Below, piece by piece: positions 34,301 through 44,226 of a stretch of 64,000 nt of DNA. The translations under genes and the position numbers were made by a program. Position 1 is the stretch's first letter. Every line of letters starts with the position of its first letter. The notes under the pieces are model-generated. The model was given only the letters and a program-made list of their open reading frames with translations, ran no database searches and had not been told where the DNA came from. Source of the stretch: Mortierella alpina (lineage: Eukaryota; Mortierellomycota; Mortierellomycetes; Mortierellales; Mortierellaceae); the NCBI GenBank assembly GCA_029449245.1, contig JANATF010000010.1, positions 806,001 to 870,000 of the forward strand. Reading direction: 5' to 3'.

Positions 34301-37300
34301 AGCAACACCAGATGTCGTTACTTCTATCAGAGCGTTCCATGCCGGCAGGATGTAGTCCTGGTATAGCAGCTCTAACGGCCCCGTTGCTGACGTTCCAAGA
34401 TAACTTCCGAGCAAAGGTGACATATGCGGCGAAAGTCTGGACGCGAGTGCTGTCACGCTTTTTGAGAGAATGCTGGTCAAAAAGGGAAACACTCGATCCA
34501 AGACAAAGTCCAACACGGGGTCCGTGAGGCGACTGAGCAACATGTGGGGCACGCGAAGAACATTGATGGGGCTCATGAGAAGCGTCGTCTTGCCAATCAT
34601 AAATGGAATCCACACGCCAAGTCCCAAACTGGCGCACATCAATGCTGACATGAGTAGAGAGTTTTGGAGGAGAATCCAGTAGGAGCCGTGCATGCCAATG
34701 ACCTCCAGGATGCCATCCAGATCCTCTACAGCGATGTCGTCGAGGTCTTCATTAGCAACGGCTGGAATAACGTCCGGCGCCGGTGGTGCTGGCGGTGGCG
34801 GAGGCTGGGCTGCTCGTGCGGGCATCGGGCGCCTAGGTGCGTTCTCAACCGCCACGACCTGTTCCGGAGGTACAGCGCCGTGCCGCGCCCGTATTCGGAT
34901 TCCGCGCTCATTAATTTGTCGCTCCATTTCCTGCCGCTGTTGTGCTCGGGTATCCAATGCCTCAGGAAGTCCTTCTATTTGAATCTGCGCCTGCGAGACT
35001 TGTGCGGGCCGGTAAAGCAACGGAAGTCGACGCACATCCGCAAACGTGAGATCTCCTGTCCTGCTCAAATCTTCGTACCTCGACACTTTTTCTGAAAACG
35101 ACATTTCCGTGCCATCCGTGTTGAGGTACACGTTATCGTACGTCAAGGGTATGTCGCCTTTCCAGTATAAAAGAGCTCCATTCTTTGAGCGGATGAAATC
35201 TTTGCTTTGGCCCTGCAGCGGTGGTTGACTGTTTGAGGGACCCTCTCCACTATGTGATGCCGATGGTTTCTGACCTGACCACAGCCGGTTTGAGCCGCCA
35301 GTGAGCTGAAAGTCTTCGCCGTTCGCAGCTGATGAAGCGGATGTTGAGGGCCAACGCGTGTCGCTAATGGATCATTAGAAGGAAGCATTAGTACAGTGCA
35401 ACCTGCAATCTTTTGCCTTTCCAAAGTCTGTATAGTCACTTACGGATAGTAGGTTTGATTCAAAGAGTCATATACGTATCCAACCCTTGTGGATAAGTCA
35501 CCAAGTTTTGGCAAGTCCTCGGGCGCTCTGAATGAATATCCTTGGCCCAGACCATCGAGAGCACTTGGCCGACGGCCTCCCTTATCGGGAGCATTGGTGG
35601 AGGCATACATTCCAGTGGTTGGATCTGATGAGAACGTCCTGTCGTTGCTTGGTCGAGCATCCTGTCCCGAAGCCGGAAGCCGTCCAGCGGTCGATCCTGA
35701 GGATTGTCCAGATTCGCTTGGCCATGAACCCAGGGGCGATATAGACGGGTTGAGTGTAAATGCTGGCGTCGACGTCGAGCTCCCTTCACCCGCATTACCA
35801 TTATCCCAAGAGAATCCGGGACGTGGCCCCTGCAGATTTGCAACTGAGTCTGTCCGGGATGCTTCGGCTTCGGTTTGAAGTTCTTGGAGATTCCAAGATT
35901 CTGCTAGAGCCAACATGGGTGTCGGGGTTCGTGCCTCTGGCAGCGTGCGGTTCCGCTGAGTGTTATCCAGACTCTCATTATCATTACCATCACCATCATC
36001 ATCATCGCTGTCGCTCAGATCCGCTTCGCCTTCGAAGACTGCCTCGATATGGTGGTGGACCGCGATAAAACGCTCAACAGCGTGTTCCACGTTGAATCCT
36101 TGTCCATCGGCGTCCCCTGCCACTGCTGCTGCAGCTGCATCCACGTCCATACCCAGATCGTCGCCTTCCTGATTCTGCAGCACCCATTCGCGCAGCAGAA
36201 AGATTGCAATAAAGACCACGACGACGACCGAGCTGATAACCTGGCCCTCGAAGCAATCCAGGATAAATTTACTGTCATGATTCCATAGAAAAGTGGTACG
36301 CATTAGCTTGCCGTAAAAAATAACAGAGGTAAACTTGCGACGAAGGTCATGAAAAGTATGACTTGACTTCTTACCTTATCCACTGATGCTCGGGAGCGAT
36401 GCTTTGGAAGAACAGAAGCGATATGCCCTCGAGAGCTTTATCGGCTCCAGTTGCGGGTGTTGGTGTAGATTGTGCAGATGTGAGATTGTGTCGAGAGGCG
36501 AAAAATGTTGTCGAATTCCACAATGGCGTGTCCAGCCCATTCGCCCTAAAGGCAAAGGTCTCTCCAATCCAGAAGTAGAGGCGCCAAACCCATATTGTGA
36601 AGTAGGGCAAAATCGCCAGCCATATTACAGCAACCACCATAGTGCGAAAAACGACCTGGATCCCTTTTGCGATCTTGTCGACCACTTTGCCAAGCAGTAT
36701 GACCTTTGGTATGGTCTCTGGCATTTCAGGCGAGTATACTAAACACGCAAGCGCACCAGCGTTAGTACGCCTTATCCAGCGATGACTGACATACCTTTCG
36801 GCTCACGCATCGTGCAACGAAAGCATTCACAATTGCCAAAGGAAACTTACTTGGCGTAAACGAAAAACTATGCTTGCAGAGTTCGCAGTATCTATCAGAA
36901 CCCAAGAGTTGCAAGAGAGAAGTTGCCACAGACGGTCAGGATTGAGGTATATTTGCTGTACTCTGCACGTCCATGGGGCCAGGCCATGCCGATACTCTAT
37001 GGCTCAGGAAATGGAGTCGACGCTTTTGCGAAAGTCGAAAGTGGATTGATCACCTTACCTTTTGTTGCTATGCTCCAGCCACTCCACTAGACTATGGACA
37101 TGACATGACAATGAAGAGGGGGATACAGGAAACAGGATACAGGGAAGTGAGCATCATCTATCCGCACATCGTACTGCTGTTTGATGCCACGAGCAACGCC
37201 AAAAGAGAGACGGGAAACACGCGTACCAGTCCTGGTGCACATAGCGAATGCTTCCGGAGCATTTGCAAGGGTGGAAAAGCGGCTGCTCGGGCGCTCCCTC

Positions 37301-37454
37301 GGACCGGCATACCCTGCATATTTCTATCGGACAGACGGACAGGATAGGGAACAGCGATGAGATTGGGTGATCCAACAGAGGTAGGCACAGCGCGGCATGC
37401 CAGCATGCACAGACATGACAAGTGTTCTTTTGTGACGGTACCGTTTTCTTCCAT
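31372..37454 (-). CDS. SSM4: DOA10/SSM4 (MARCH6-type) ER membrane ubiquitin ligase
   Basis: Twelve exons: 37442..37454, 37227..37323, 37059..37091, 36851..36891, 36375..36738, 35444..36271, 34031..35363, 33478..33905, 32744..33390, 32303..32643, 31974..32199 and 31372..31868 (1615 residues). The first exon is 13 nt (MEEN plus one base). The RING-CH finger has C7, C10, C24, C26, H34, C37, C50 and C53 ([33 protein letters not shown]). About 14 hydrophobic segments follow, including [11 protein letters not shown] and the [16 protein letters not shown] region. They are separated by a long acidic/Ser-rich loop in exon 6. The enzyme drives degradation of ER and nuclear-envelope substrates (ERAD-C). 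For exon 9 an alternative acceptor 15 bp downstream is also in frame. Phase is consistent at every join. Confidence 0.94.
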
Positions 37455-38247
37455 CGTTGGGTGGGAGTATGGATGGGGGGTGTGGTCCTCGTGTCGTGCT
37501 GGGTGGGCGCTGCACTTCTCAGGCCATGCTACAGCGGATGCAGGGCAAGTGTACCGTCGGGTGGATGTGCAGAGGCAGGATGTGCAGGCCAGGGAGTGGA
37601 ATCAATAAAGAAGATTGCGAAGCGAGGTGGGTCAAATTTGGGCAAAAGCACACGATTCAGACCCATGAAAATGTAACCTTGATTGCCGCATCACCGCACT
37701 CAGCGTCTGCGATAGACTGATGGACTACAAACTACGTGTCTGCGACGTGCACTCCTGACATGGCTCCTGCAGATGGAGTGCTGCCGCTTGACCTTCCCCT
37801 CGAGGACCTGAGTAGCGTCTAGGCACCTGCGGCCGTAGGAAAAGGTACCTACCCCCGATAAATGTATAGTCTCTATACAAAGCTGCAACAAGTCAGAATA
37901 AATATATATGATAGCCCTTTTCAGATACCTCCTTGAAAGTGGTAATACGCAAGACATCGCAGGCTGCGAAAGCAGATGGAAAAGAGTTATTAGATCTGGC
38001 GCACCCTCTCCACGTTTCCTGCTTGCACACAGCAAAATGAGTGTCTTCTCCCTAGGTGCCTCCTTTGCCATTTCCTGAGTCATGGCCATGGCTATGGCTT
38101 GGTCAGCATGGATCGTGGTCTACCAGGGCTTTCGGCCGTGAAGGTGCTACTGTAGAATACCATGCTCACGTTGTCAGATGCCGACTATTTCGAGTCGAGT
38201 GCGCGTACCTTTACCTCGACGATTTTAATGTGGGAAGAAGATATTGA
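37455..38247. other. Intergenic region between DOA10 and the MITE
   Basis: The first 200-300 bp are the DOA10 promoter. No coding frame with recognisable content was found, and no TATA box stands out. Confidence 0.4.
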
Positions 38248-38302
38248 CACTCAGTGAGTGAACGTTATATACACTCACCCTATGCTATCCCCATGTAAAT
38301 TC
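38248..38302 (+). repeat. Left terminal inverted repeat of the MITE
   Basis: Starts CACTCAGTGAGTGAAC and ends ATGTAAATTC. It pairs with 38579..38634 read on the minus strand, with one length difference and a handful of mismatches near base 14 and at the CCCC/TCCC step. Confidence 0.85.
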
Positions 38303-38578
38303 TCTCGATCGTTATTCACTATCTCTCCTACGTGAACTCACTCCAAACCACATTATCCCAGCGGGAATGACTTTCCACACAACGGGGCCATCATCCTTCG
38401 TTCATAAGTTTCGCCACTCTCGATATTCTCGCAAGTATTGTATTTTTCTCGTCTTCGGGTGACCGAAAAGCTGTCGTTTCTTCAAGAATTCGTAGGACAG
38501 GGTACAAGGGATCTATGGTTGCACTTAGGCAGCGATCGTGCCGAAAATGCGTTGTCGGCAGCGATTTGATGATTTCGT

Positions 38579-38634
38579 GAATTTACATGGGAATAGCATA
38601 GGGTGAGTGTATATAGGAGTTCACTCACTGAGTG
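38579..38634 (-). repeat. Right terminal inverted repeat of the MITE
   Basis: Read on the minus strand it starts CACTCACTGAGTGAAC and continues through TATATACACTCACCC, matching the left arm. Confidence 0.85.
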
Positions 38635-38825
38635 TATTTATCTTTATCCTTTAATGTGGCTAACACCTCTAGGTCATACAAGAGTTGATGCGCGACTCTA
38701 TTAGAGTTAAAAGTGGAGGAGACGGCGATCAGACAAGAGAAAGGAAACGACGAACGCGTCAAAAAGCCAAAAAAAAGCAGAAAGCTGGCTGTGCAGCAAA
38801 AGGAAACGTGTAAGGACGCAAAAAG

Positions 38826-38898
38826 TGCTCTCTGTGAGGATCGAACTCACGACCTTCAGATTATGAGACTGACGCTCTGCCGGCTGAGCTAAGAAAGC
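38826..38898 (-). tRNA. tRNA-Met (CAU), elongator type
   Basis: 73 nt without intron. Acceptor stem GCTTTCT pairs with AGAGAGC (one G-T), discriminator A. The D stem is GCTC/GAGC, the anticodon loop is CTCATAA (anticodon CAT), and the T arm is GTGAG-TTCGATC-CTCAC. The last anticodon-stem pair is T-T. The normal TTC T-loop argues for an elongator, not an initiator, tRNA. Confidence 0.93.
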
Positions 38899-39029
38899 AT
38901 TTGTTTGGACAATTTTGATGAGACCCATTGCATCCAAGTATCTGTAGTTAATTCTACCCGTACGTCACCTTCTTTGAGCGGAAATAAAGAGAGATGGAAA
39001 TAAGGGTCGGAAATGAGGGACTATTGTAT

Positions 39030-39046
39030 GTGGGAAATAAAGAATA
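39030..39046 (+). repeat. Left target-site duplication of the SINE
   Basis: The 17-bp sequence gtgggaaataaagaata is repeated exactly at 39486..39502. Confidence 0.92.
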
Positions 39047-39485
39047 GGGTGGGTGAACCCTCGCTTAGGCGTAAAGGCTCCAACAAGCATGCGGTGGTCC
39101 TGGGTTCGACCCTCGGCAAGAGCATATTGTGCGCTAGCCTCAATGCCCTGGAGGCTCGTGGTGAAATATTCCTCGGATGTACGTAGTACAAGGGTAAGCG
39201 TTTGTGCCCGCTATATGGCATGAACGAGTACTTGGGCAATCTCCCAGAAGTACAAGGTGCAGCTGTGGAGAAGGCCTGAGTTCTCGATCACAGGTGATGA
39301 GCCTGTCGACGGTCCCGGTGGGGCTAACAGAGACTACCAAACCACTAGGAGGGACAAGGATTGGCAAGACTGGGCAACGCTGTAGTAGCTTATACCGCTG
39401 GAGGGTCGCTATAATGGCGCATGAGCCATAGAAGTTTCAACCGAGTATTCGCTACGTTAGGTCTAGTTAGAAATAAAAAAAAAAA
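39047..39485 (+). mobile_element. SINE-like retroelement with tRNA-derived head
   Basis: The 439-bp body is flanked by a perfect 17-bp direct repeat (39030..39046 and 39486..39502). It begins GGGTGGGTGAACCC, carries a box A-like TTAGGCGTAAAGG at about 39065 and a good box B GGTTCGACC at 39103..39111, and ends in an A-rich tail (39471..39485) directly before the right repeat. RNA polymerase III box spacing, A tail and target-site duplication together define a LINE-mobilised SINE. There is no coding frame. The family name and its LINE partner are unknown from this window. Confidence 0.88.
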
Positions 39486-39502
39486 GTGGGAAATAAAGAA
39501 TA
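39486..39502 (+). repeat. Right target-site duplication of the SINE
   Basis: Exact copy of the 17 bp at 39030..39046, immediately after the A-rich tail. Confidence 0.92.
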
Positions 39503-40003
39503 CCCAGCCTTGGACCGTGCTGCAAGAAGCTTCTTCAAGACTCTTTCCCAACCGCGTCCTGGCTCCTTGCCTGATCCCTTGCCTGCTCCCTTGCCTGCTC
39601 CTTTGCCTGTCCCCCTCAGCCCACTCGTCCTCTCTGCAGAAACCCTCTCTACACCGTCCCCAGTCATCGTGTTGTGCCGCCACACAGTCGCCTCTGATCG
39701 CTGATGGCACCATCGCCGTGTCGAGGCCTCTTCAGCCTGTCCACATCCACTCACGTGTCCTCATGCACATTCCGCATCCACAGACAACACAGACAACACA
39801 GACAACACAGACAACACAGACAACACAGACAAGGCAACCTCGCTTAGCATCGCTGCTGCATCCCCTTCCGAGGACTGCATCCAACTCCAGTCATCCTCAG
39901 CAAGCTGCATGCACACGGCTCTTTTTTTCTACCTGCCTTTCTCTCTTGTCTTTATTCCGCGCGTTTCTTTCTCTTCAACAGACACCTCCTCTACTTTGCT
40001 GCT
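39503..40003. other. Intergenic region with a 9-bp minisatellite
   Basis: Between about 39780 and 39831 the unit acagacaac repeats about six times. The 39421..40026 plus frame crosses the SINE tail and this repeat and has no domain, so it is not called as a gene. The right end is the 3' flank of the membrane-protein gene. Confidence 0.5.
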
Positions 40004-41506
40004 TCAGTACGGAAGCGGGCCTGTGACCCGCTTCATGACCCAAGTCATGCTCACCCAGTACCCGCAAACCGCCGCCACTGTGGCCTTGGCGATCCAGTCC
40101 GACACCCCATCCAAAAGCACATATCCACTGATCAACGATCCATGCAGCGCGCTCAGGACAGTCGCCGTCCCGATCCCCAACACCCGTGCCCAGTAGTGAT
40201 ACTTGAGTTGCACCAGATCCTCGTCCTCCCGATCGAGCACATACTCTGTCATGATCAAGACTCCCAAAAACAGCGTCAGCAGCAGCAGGATCAGAAAGCC
40301 CTGGGCAGCAATGAATAACACCCAGTGGAGTCCTGCAAGATTGTATCCAGGTGACATCCGACGTGTGTTGTAAAACAGCCTCTCGACTCCCGGATGCTCT
40401 GACAGCGGCACAGGTAAGGACTTGTCTTGAGAGGACGGTGCTGGCGATGATGGAGAAGGCAGGAGCAAGATGGAAATGGGGTCTATTGGAGGCAAAGGAG
40501 GCAATAGTGGTTTTTTGGGCTGGATCGGCGATGTGGACGAAGAGGACGACTCCTGGGCTTCGATAGGTGCAGAGACGGGTACATCCATGATCAAGCCGCT
40601 TTCCTTGGACGCCAGTAATGGTGGTGAGGATGAGGGGACCGCGTCCATTTGCTCCACCTCAAACGATTGCTGTAGAGTCAAATCGCGCCCCCTCGGCTGC
40701 TCTATAGTCGTTTCGCCATCTGCAGTACCGAGTTTGGGCGGTGGTTGGGTCGGATGTCTCAGATGAGTCGGAACAAGCGTTTTGAACAGCGGCTGGCCCG
40801 TCTCTACATCGCGCCTCGTCAGTGTAGACGCTGGGGTGCCTCCTAAAGCGGGATCATGTTCCGGTGATGTACCAATGGATTCCTGATCCGTACTCGCATC
40901 CGACAGATAGTCGATGACCTTTAGAGCCTTCTCCAGAAAGTCGGGGATTAATAAGGATCTCATCAGTGTCGGTGTGGTTTCGGGCGTTTCGTCCTTTTGA
41001 TCCATTCGTGCAGAAGAGGACGGTGGTACTTGCTTCTCTGCTGCCATGGTCGCGACAGAGTTGAGCGCTGGCGGCAAGTTGGGTGCTGACATGGACGGTG
41101 GTGGCATGAATGGATGATAGAGGCTGTTTTGCATGTTTCCAACCAAGTGAACCATCATCAGATGAGCTGCCACCAAGAGGCAGAGTCCTGACCCTGCAAG
41201 CATGATATATATCCGGGCGCGTTGGATAGAGAGGGAAATGGCCTGGAACTTTTCCAGATAGCGATATGAGAAGCATAAGAGTGGGAACAGTGCCAGTGGT
41301 GGAACAAACGCGATGAGGATGATGTCTATCGGAGAGATCGTGACGAAGGGACTAGATGAAGACAGGAGCACCGACGTGAGTACAAAAGGGATATAGCCCA
41401 ACGATGCTATTGAGTGATAGAGTGCGTGCAGTGCTGGCTGGCGAGCCATGATGGCGTGAAATGTGAGCACGTCGTGCAGTGTGACAAAATGGGAAGAGAC
41501 AAACAC
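40004..41506 (-). CDS. Hypothetical multi-pass membrane protein with a long disordered loop
   Basis: A single exon of 500 residues; I do not recognise the family. Three hydrophobic helices lie in the first about 130 residues (IDIILIAFVPPLALFPLLCF and IYIMLAGSGLCLLVAAH are the clearest). Then comes about 220 residues of Ser/Pro/Thr-rich, probably disordered sequence. Three more helices follow (WVLFIAAQGFLILLLLTLFL, TATVLSALHGSLISGYVLL, TVAAVCGYWVSMTWVM). The second half has a charged DREDED segment between helices. An alternative start is the Met at 41449 (MARQPAL), which would remove 19 residues. Continuous coding, helix pattern and normal codon use support a real gene. Function unknown. Confidence 0.75.
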   Translation of the reverse strand: MFVSSHFVTLHDVLTFHAIMARQPALHALYHSIASLGYIPFVLTSVLLSSSSPFVTISPIDIILIAFVPPLALFPLLCFSYRYLEKFQAISLSIQRARIYIMLAGSGLCLLVAAHLMMVHLVGNMQNSLYHPFMPPPSMSAPNLPPALNSVATMAAEKQVPPSSSARMDQKDETPETTPTLMRSLLIPDFLEKALKVIDYLSDASTDQESIGTSPEHDPALGGTPASTLTRRDVETGQPLFKTLVPTHLRHPTQPPPKLGTADGETTIEQPRGRDLTLQQSFEVEQMDAVPSSSPPLLASKESGLIMDVPVSAPIEAQESSSSSTSPIQPKKPLLPPLPPIDPISILLLPSPSSPAPSSQDKSLPVPLSEHPGVERLFYNTRRMSPGYNLAGLHWVLFIAAQGFLILLLLTLFLGVLIMTEYVLDREDEDLVQLKYHYWARVLGIGTATVLSALHGSLISGYVLLDGVSDWIAKATVAAVCGYWVSMTWVMKRVTGPLPY

Positions 41507-41832
41507 CTCCTAGTGACAAAAATATAGAGAGGAAAAAATGCAAATGGATGGGTATATGGGTATATGGGTATATGGGTATATGGCGATGTGGAGGACGGTG
41601 CAAGGAAAGGGCAGGAGCAAAGCAGAGTAAAGAACAAAAGGTCGTTTGGAGCCGACGATCGATGGAGAGGCCGCGCAACCAGCATATTCCATTTGACCCG
41701 AGGCAAAAGCAGGCATCAACACAAGGGCAGAGAGGAATGGAGAGACAGAAAGAGGGGGGGGGGGACAACATTTCTGATTTCACCCAGAAGCGAATATGTG
41801 AAAAGTGCGTCTTGTTTCTCAAGTTGTCTTTT
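41507..41832. other. Short intergenic region with an 8-bp minisatellite
   Basis: The unit gggtatat repeats four times at about 41549..41582, and a run of G lies near 41755..41764. The region is the 5' flank of the membrane-protein gene and the 3' flank of the methyltransferase gene. Confidence 0.5.
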
Positions 41833-43278
41833 TTATTTTCGCGTACTCAGGCGCAAAACCTGAATACCCAGGTCATCCACAGACTCTTCTGCGCGGAAAT
41901 GTGCTCGAGCTTGCTGCAGAAACTCTTCTTCGAGGTCTCTGTATTGCCTGCGCCGCTTGCAGCCCAAATAGATCGTGGTACGATCGGAGGTGCAGAGTCC
42001 ACAGAGCGTATCCAAGAGGTCCATTGAGCTGTTGCGATCATATACCACGTCAGACGCAATGACTATGTCGAAGTGCTCCGCACCCAGGCTCGGTAGATGA
42101 GCGGTTCCCCAGCGAAGCTGCTTCGCCTCTAGTTTCACGTTTGGTGCTATCCTGTCCCGGTTCGTAATTATATTGCGGTTGATGAGATCTATGGCGTCCG
42201 GAAGATCCGTCATTAGAACTGTAGTCAAGGGTATAAAGGACGGGGATACCGAAGCAGCTTTGGTTAGCTGTGGCGTGTACTGTGACTGGGCGACTGACGA
42301 CCAAGATGGGGTCGATGGGGTGACTCTGGTGGGTCCTGATTTTGAGAGCGAGGCGAAGGTGGGTGGTATGAGCAAGGACAGTTGCGACTCGATTTCAATC
42401 TGGGCCAATCCGGCCACATAGAGGCCGAGCAAACCGGTTCCTGCACTCAGATCCAGAATGCGTTTGCCGGCAAACAGCGGCGGTGCCGACGCGTTGATCC
42501 CGTTCGTGACAGCTCTTGAGAAAAGCTCGACCATACCAAATGCAGAGTCCCAAACACGTCCTTGTGGTACGTTATTCCAGATCTCATTGAGAAGCACTGT
42601 CCGTTTCATCCTGCCGCCCAGCGCCGGAATGTGAAATGGACGCATGACCCGGCACTCCCGATGGTCCACTGGCTGCCACGGTGACAGGGACAAAGTGATC
42701 GGCCCAAGTACCACGGGCACAATCCTATGATCCGTTTCAGCGCCGATCCAGATGCACACGCATTTTTCCTTCCTGGGCGGGCCACCTTGCCTGCCATGCA
42801 AGCCGTTCTTCCTTACGATCCTGATCTCAAAGCCGCCACGACCAGAAGGCCCGATGCCCAGTCCTGAAAGACTCTCCGTGTCATGCCAGTTCGCGGACTG
42901 CACCTCGCGCTTCTCCAGGACAAATGCACAGTCGTCCATGCCGTCCTCTCCAATTAAGCGGCACTCGAGCGGCAAAACTTGCTGTCCTTCTTTGAGTCGA
43001 AAGGTATGTAGGGGGTCCGCTCCGTTCTGGTAACGACCAAACTCGCCAACAACCTCGAGACTCACAAACAACCAGGTGTCGAGACAGATCTGGGAATGTA
43101 ACAGGTTGGTAGGAAGCAGTCTGAAGAGGGTTCGACTTGGACCCTTCGGGACCACCGGGACGGGACGCCGCGCGGCAGAGGAGGGCAGCATAGCAGAGGA
43201 GAAGGGCGCATGGTCACAGTGAAAACGAAAACGCGAGTCAAGCTCTTGATGCTCGTGCATCAACAGCTCGGATTTCAT
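41833..43278 (-). CDS. Family 16 (METTL21/EFM-like) methyltransferase with an N-terminal extension
   Basis: A single exon of 481 residues. The C-terminal half is a class I SAM-dependent methyltransferase of the Methyltransferase_16 type: an upstream Trp-containing block VWDSAFGMVELFS, motif I RILDLSAGTGLLGLYVAGLA, post-I TDLPDAIDLINRNI, a KQLRWGTA block, and motif IV FDIVIASDVVYD. Members methylate lysines of elongation factors, chaperones and related proteins. A Ser/Thr-rich insert of about 60 residues lies between motif I and post-I. The N-terminal about 240 residues are unassigned. The start could be the Met at 43278 or, less likely, one of the next two Mets. The substrate is unknown. Confidence 0.88.
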   Translation of the reverse strand: MKSELLMHEHQELDSRFRFHCDHAPFSSAMLPSSAARRPVPVVPKGPSRTLFRLLPTNLLHSQICLDTWLFVSLEVVGEFGRYQNGADPLHTFRLKEGQQVLPLECRLIGEDGMDDCAFVLEKREVQSANWHDTESLSGLGIGPSGRGGFEIRIVRKNGLHGRQGGPPRKEKCVCIWIGAETDHRIVPVVLGPITLSLSPWQPVDHRECRVMRPFHIPALGGRMKRTVLLNEIWNNVPQGRVWDSAFGMVELFSRAVTNGINASAPPLFAGKRILDLSAGTGLLGLYVAGLAQIEIESQLSLLIPPTFASLSKSGPTRVTPSTPSWSSVAQSQYTPQLTKAASVSPSFIPLTTVLMTDLPDAIDLINRNIITNRDRIAPNVKLEAKQLRWGTAHLPSLGAEHFDIVIASDVVYDRNSSMDLLDTLCGLCTSDRTTIYLGCKRRRQYRDLEEEFLQQARAHFRAEESVDDLGIQVLRLSTRK

Positions 43279-44226
43279 ATTGATCAGGCAGGTGATGGAT
43301 TACGTAGGGATGGAAAGGCAAACAGGCACCCAGGCGGCTAGCGGGAGACGAGCAGAGGCGGCCAGATATGAGGTATAGATGTAAAGTCGTCTGTGCCGAA
43401 GGATCAAGTAACAAGAGATGAAAAAGACGGAGAAAGCTAGAGAAAGAGAGAGAGAGTGAGTAAGAAGAAGAGAGTGAATGACAGCGAAAGAGAGAAAGAG
43501 AAAGAGAGAGTGTGTGTGTGCGTGTGTGTGACAAAGCGAGTGAAAGAGAGTGAAGGAGAGAGAAAGAGAGAGAGAGAGAGAGAAAGAGAAGAAAGAGGGT
43601 CAGCGAGCGAGCACAGAATGGAGCGAGAGAATGAGAGAATGAGACGCAACCAAGGAACGAGAAGGACGCGTGGTGGGATTGAGTGAAAGGAAGAAGAGAA
43701 GAAAAGGAAACGAGACAGCGAGAGTGAGGGTGAGTATGTGTCTGTATGTCTGTGTGTCTGTTTGTGTGTGAGTGAGAGAGTGAGAGAGGAGTGAATGGGA
43801 GCGAGAGAGCGAGCGAGTGTGTGTGTATGTGTGAGGTGGATCCCAATGCAGATCAGCCGCCTTTTGTTTCTTTACGTGGTTCGCGTGTGTGGATGGGCGC
43901 GATGAGTACGATGCTAGGATGGATGGCAGGAATCAGGATGGGGATGGGCAGACTGATCCGCGGCTCAGGCTGGGGCTATGGCAAAGAGGGGGGGAGGACA
44001 CGCGGTCAGCGGCTGGGAGATCTGGAAGAGGTGTCGCACACATGCACCCGGGAGAACAGCAGAGGGAAAACAACAAGGGCAGGCCATGATCCAGGCATGG
44101 GCCACACATTTCTTTCTGATTTCAATTCGGCCCGTCGCACAACACCGCTAGCTAAAGGAGTCACCGCGACGGGCACCGTGCTCACTGTGCTCCCTCTCCG
44201 CTCCCTGCACGCGCGCGCGCTCTCCT
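43279..44226. other. Intergenic GA-microsatellite-rich region
   Basis: From about 43430 to 43830 the plus strand is almost entirely GA dinucleotide-like sequence with some GT runs (agagagag, gtgtgtgt). This is C/T-rich on the strand of the downstream methyltransferase gene and fits its promoter/leader. Long open frames here follow from the low complexity. Confidence 0.6.

Larger units (their letters stand above)
38248..38634. mobile_element. Non-autonomous MITE-like DNA element, 387 bp
   Basis: Bases 38248..38302 and 38579..38634 are inverted repeats of each other over about 55 bp with only a few differences. Each end begins with CACTCA, a centre base, then TGAGTG, which is itself a palindrome. 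Both arms share TATATACACTCACCCTATGC and CCATGTAAATTC. The interior of about 275 bp has no coding frame. The size and long TIRs fit a miniature inverted-repeat element. No clear target-site duplication is seen at the tips, so the superfamily cannot be assigned. Confidence 0.8.

Noticed and set aside
35440-36303. Considered as a separate acidic nuclear protein
   Set aside because: Its borders are valid acceptor and donor sites in phase with neighbouring DOA10 exons, and it begins with the DOA10-type [11 protein letters not shown] segment, so it is exon 6 of DOA10.
39421-40026. A 201-residue plus-strand open frame
   Set aside because: It starts inside the SINE tail and runs through a 9-bp minisatellite into the 3' end of the opposing gene. 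The repetitive Thr-Gln content is a repeat artefact.
43238-43846. A 202-residue Ser/Leu-rich minus frame
   Set aside because: It is encoded by a GA/CT microsatellite in a promoter region. Low complexity without a family.
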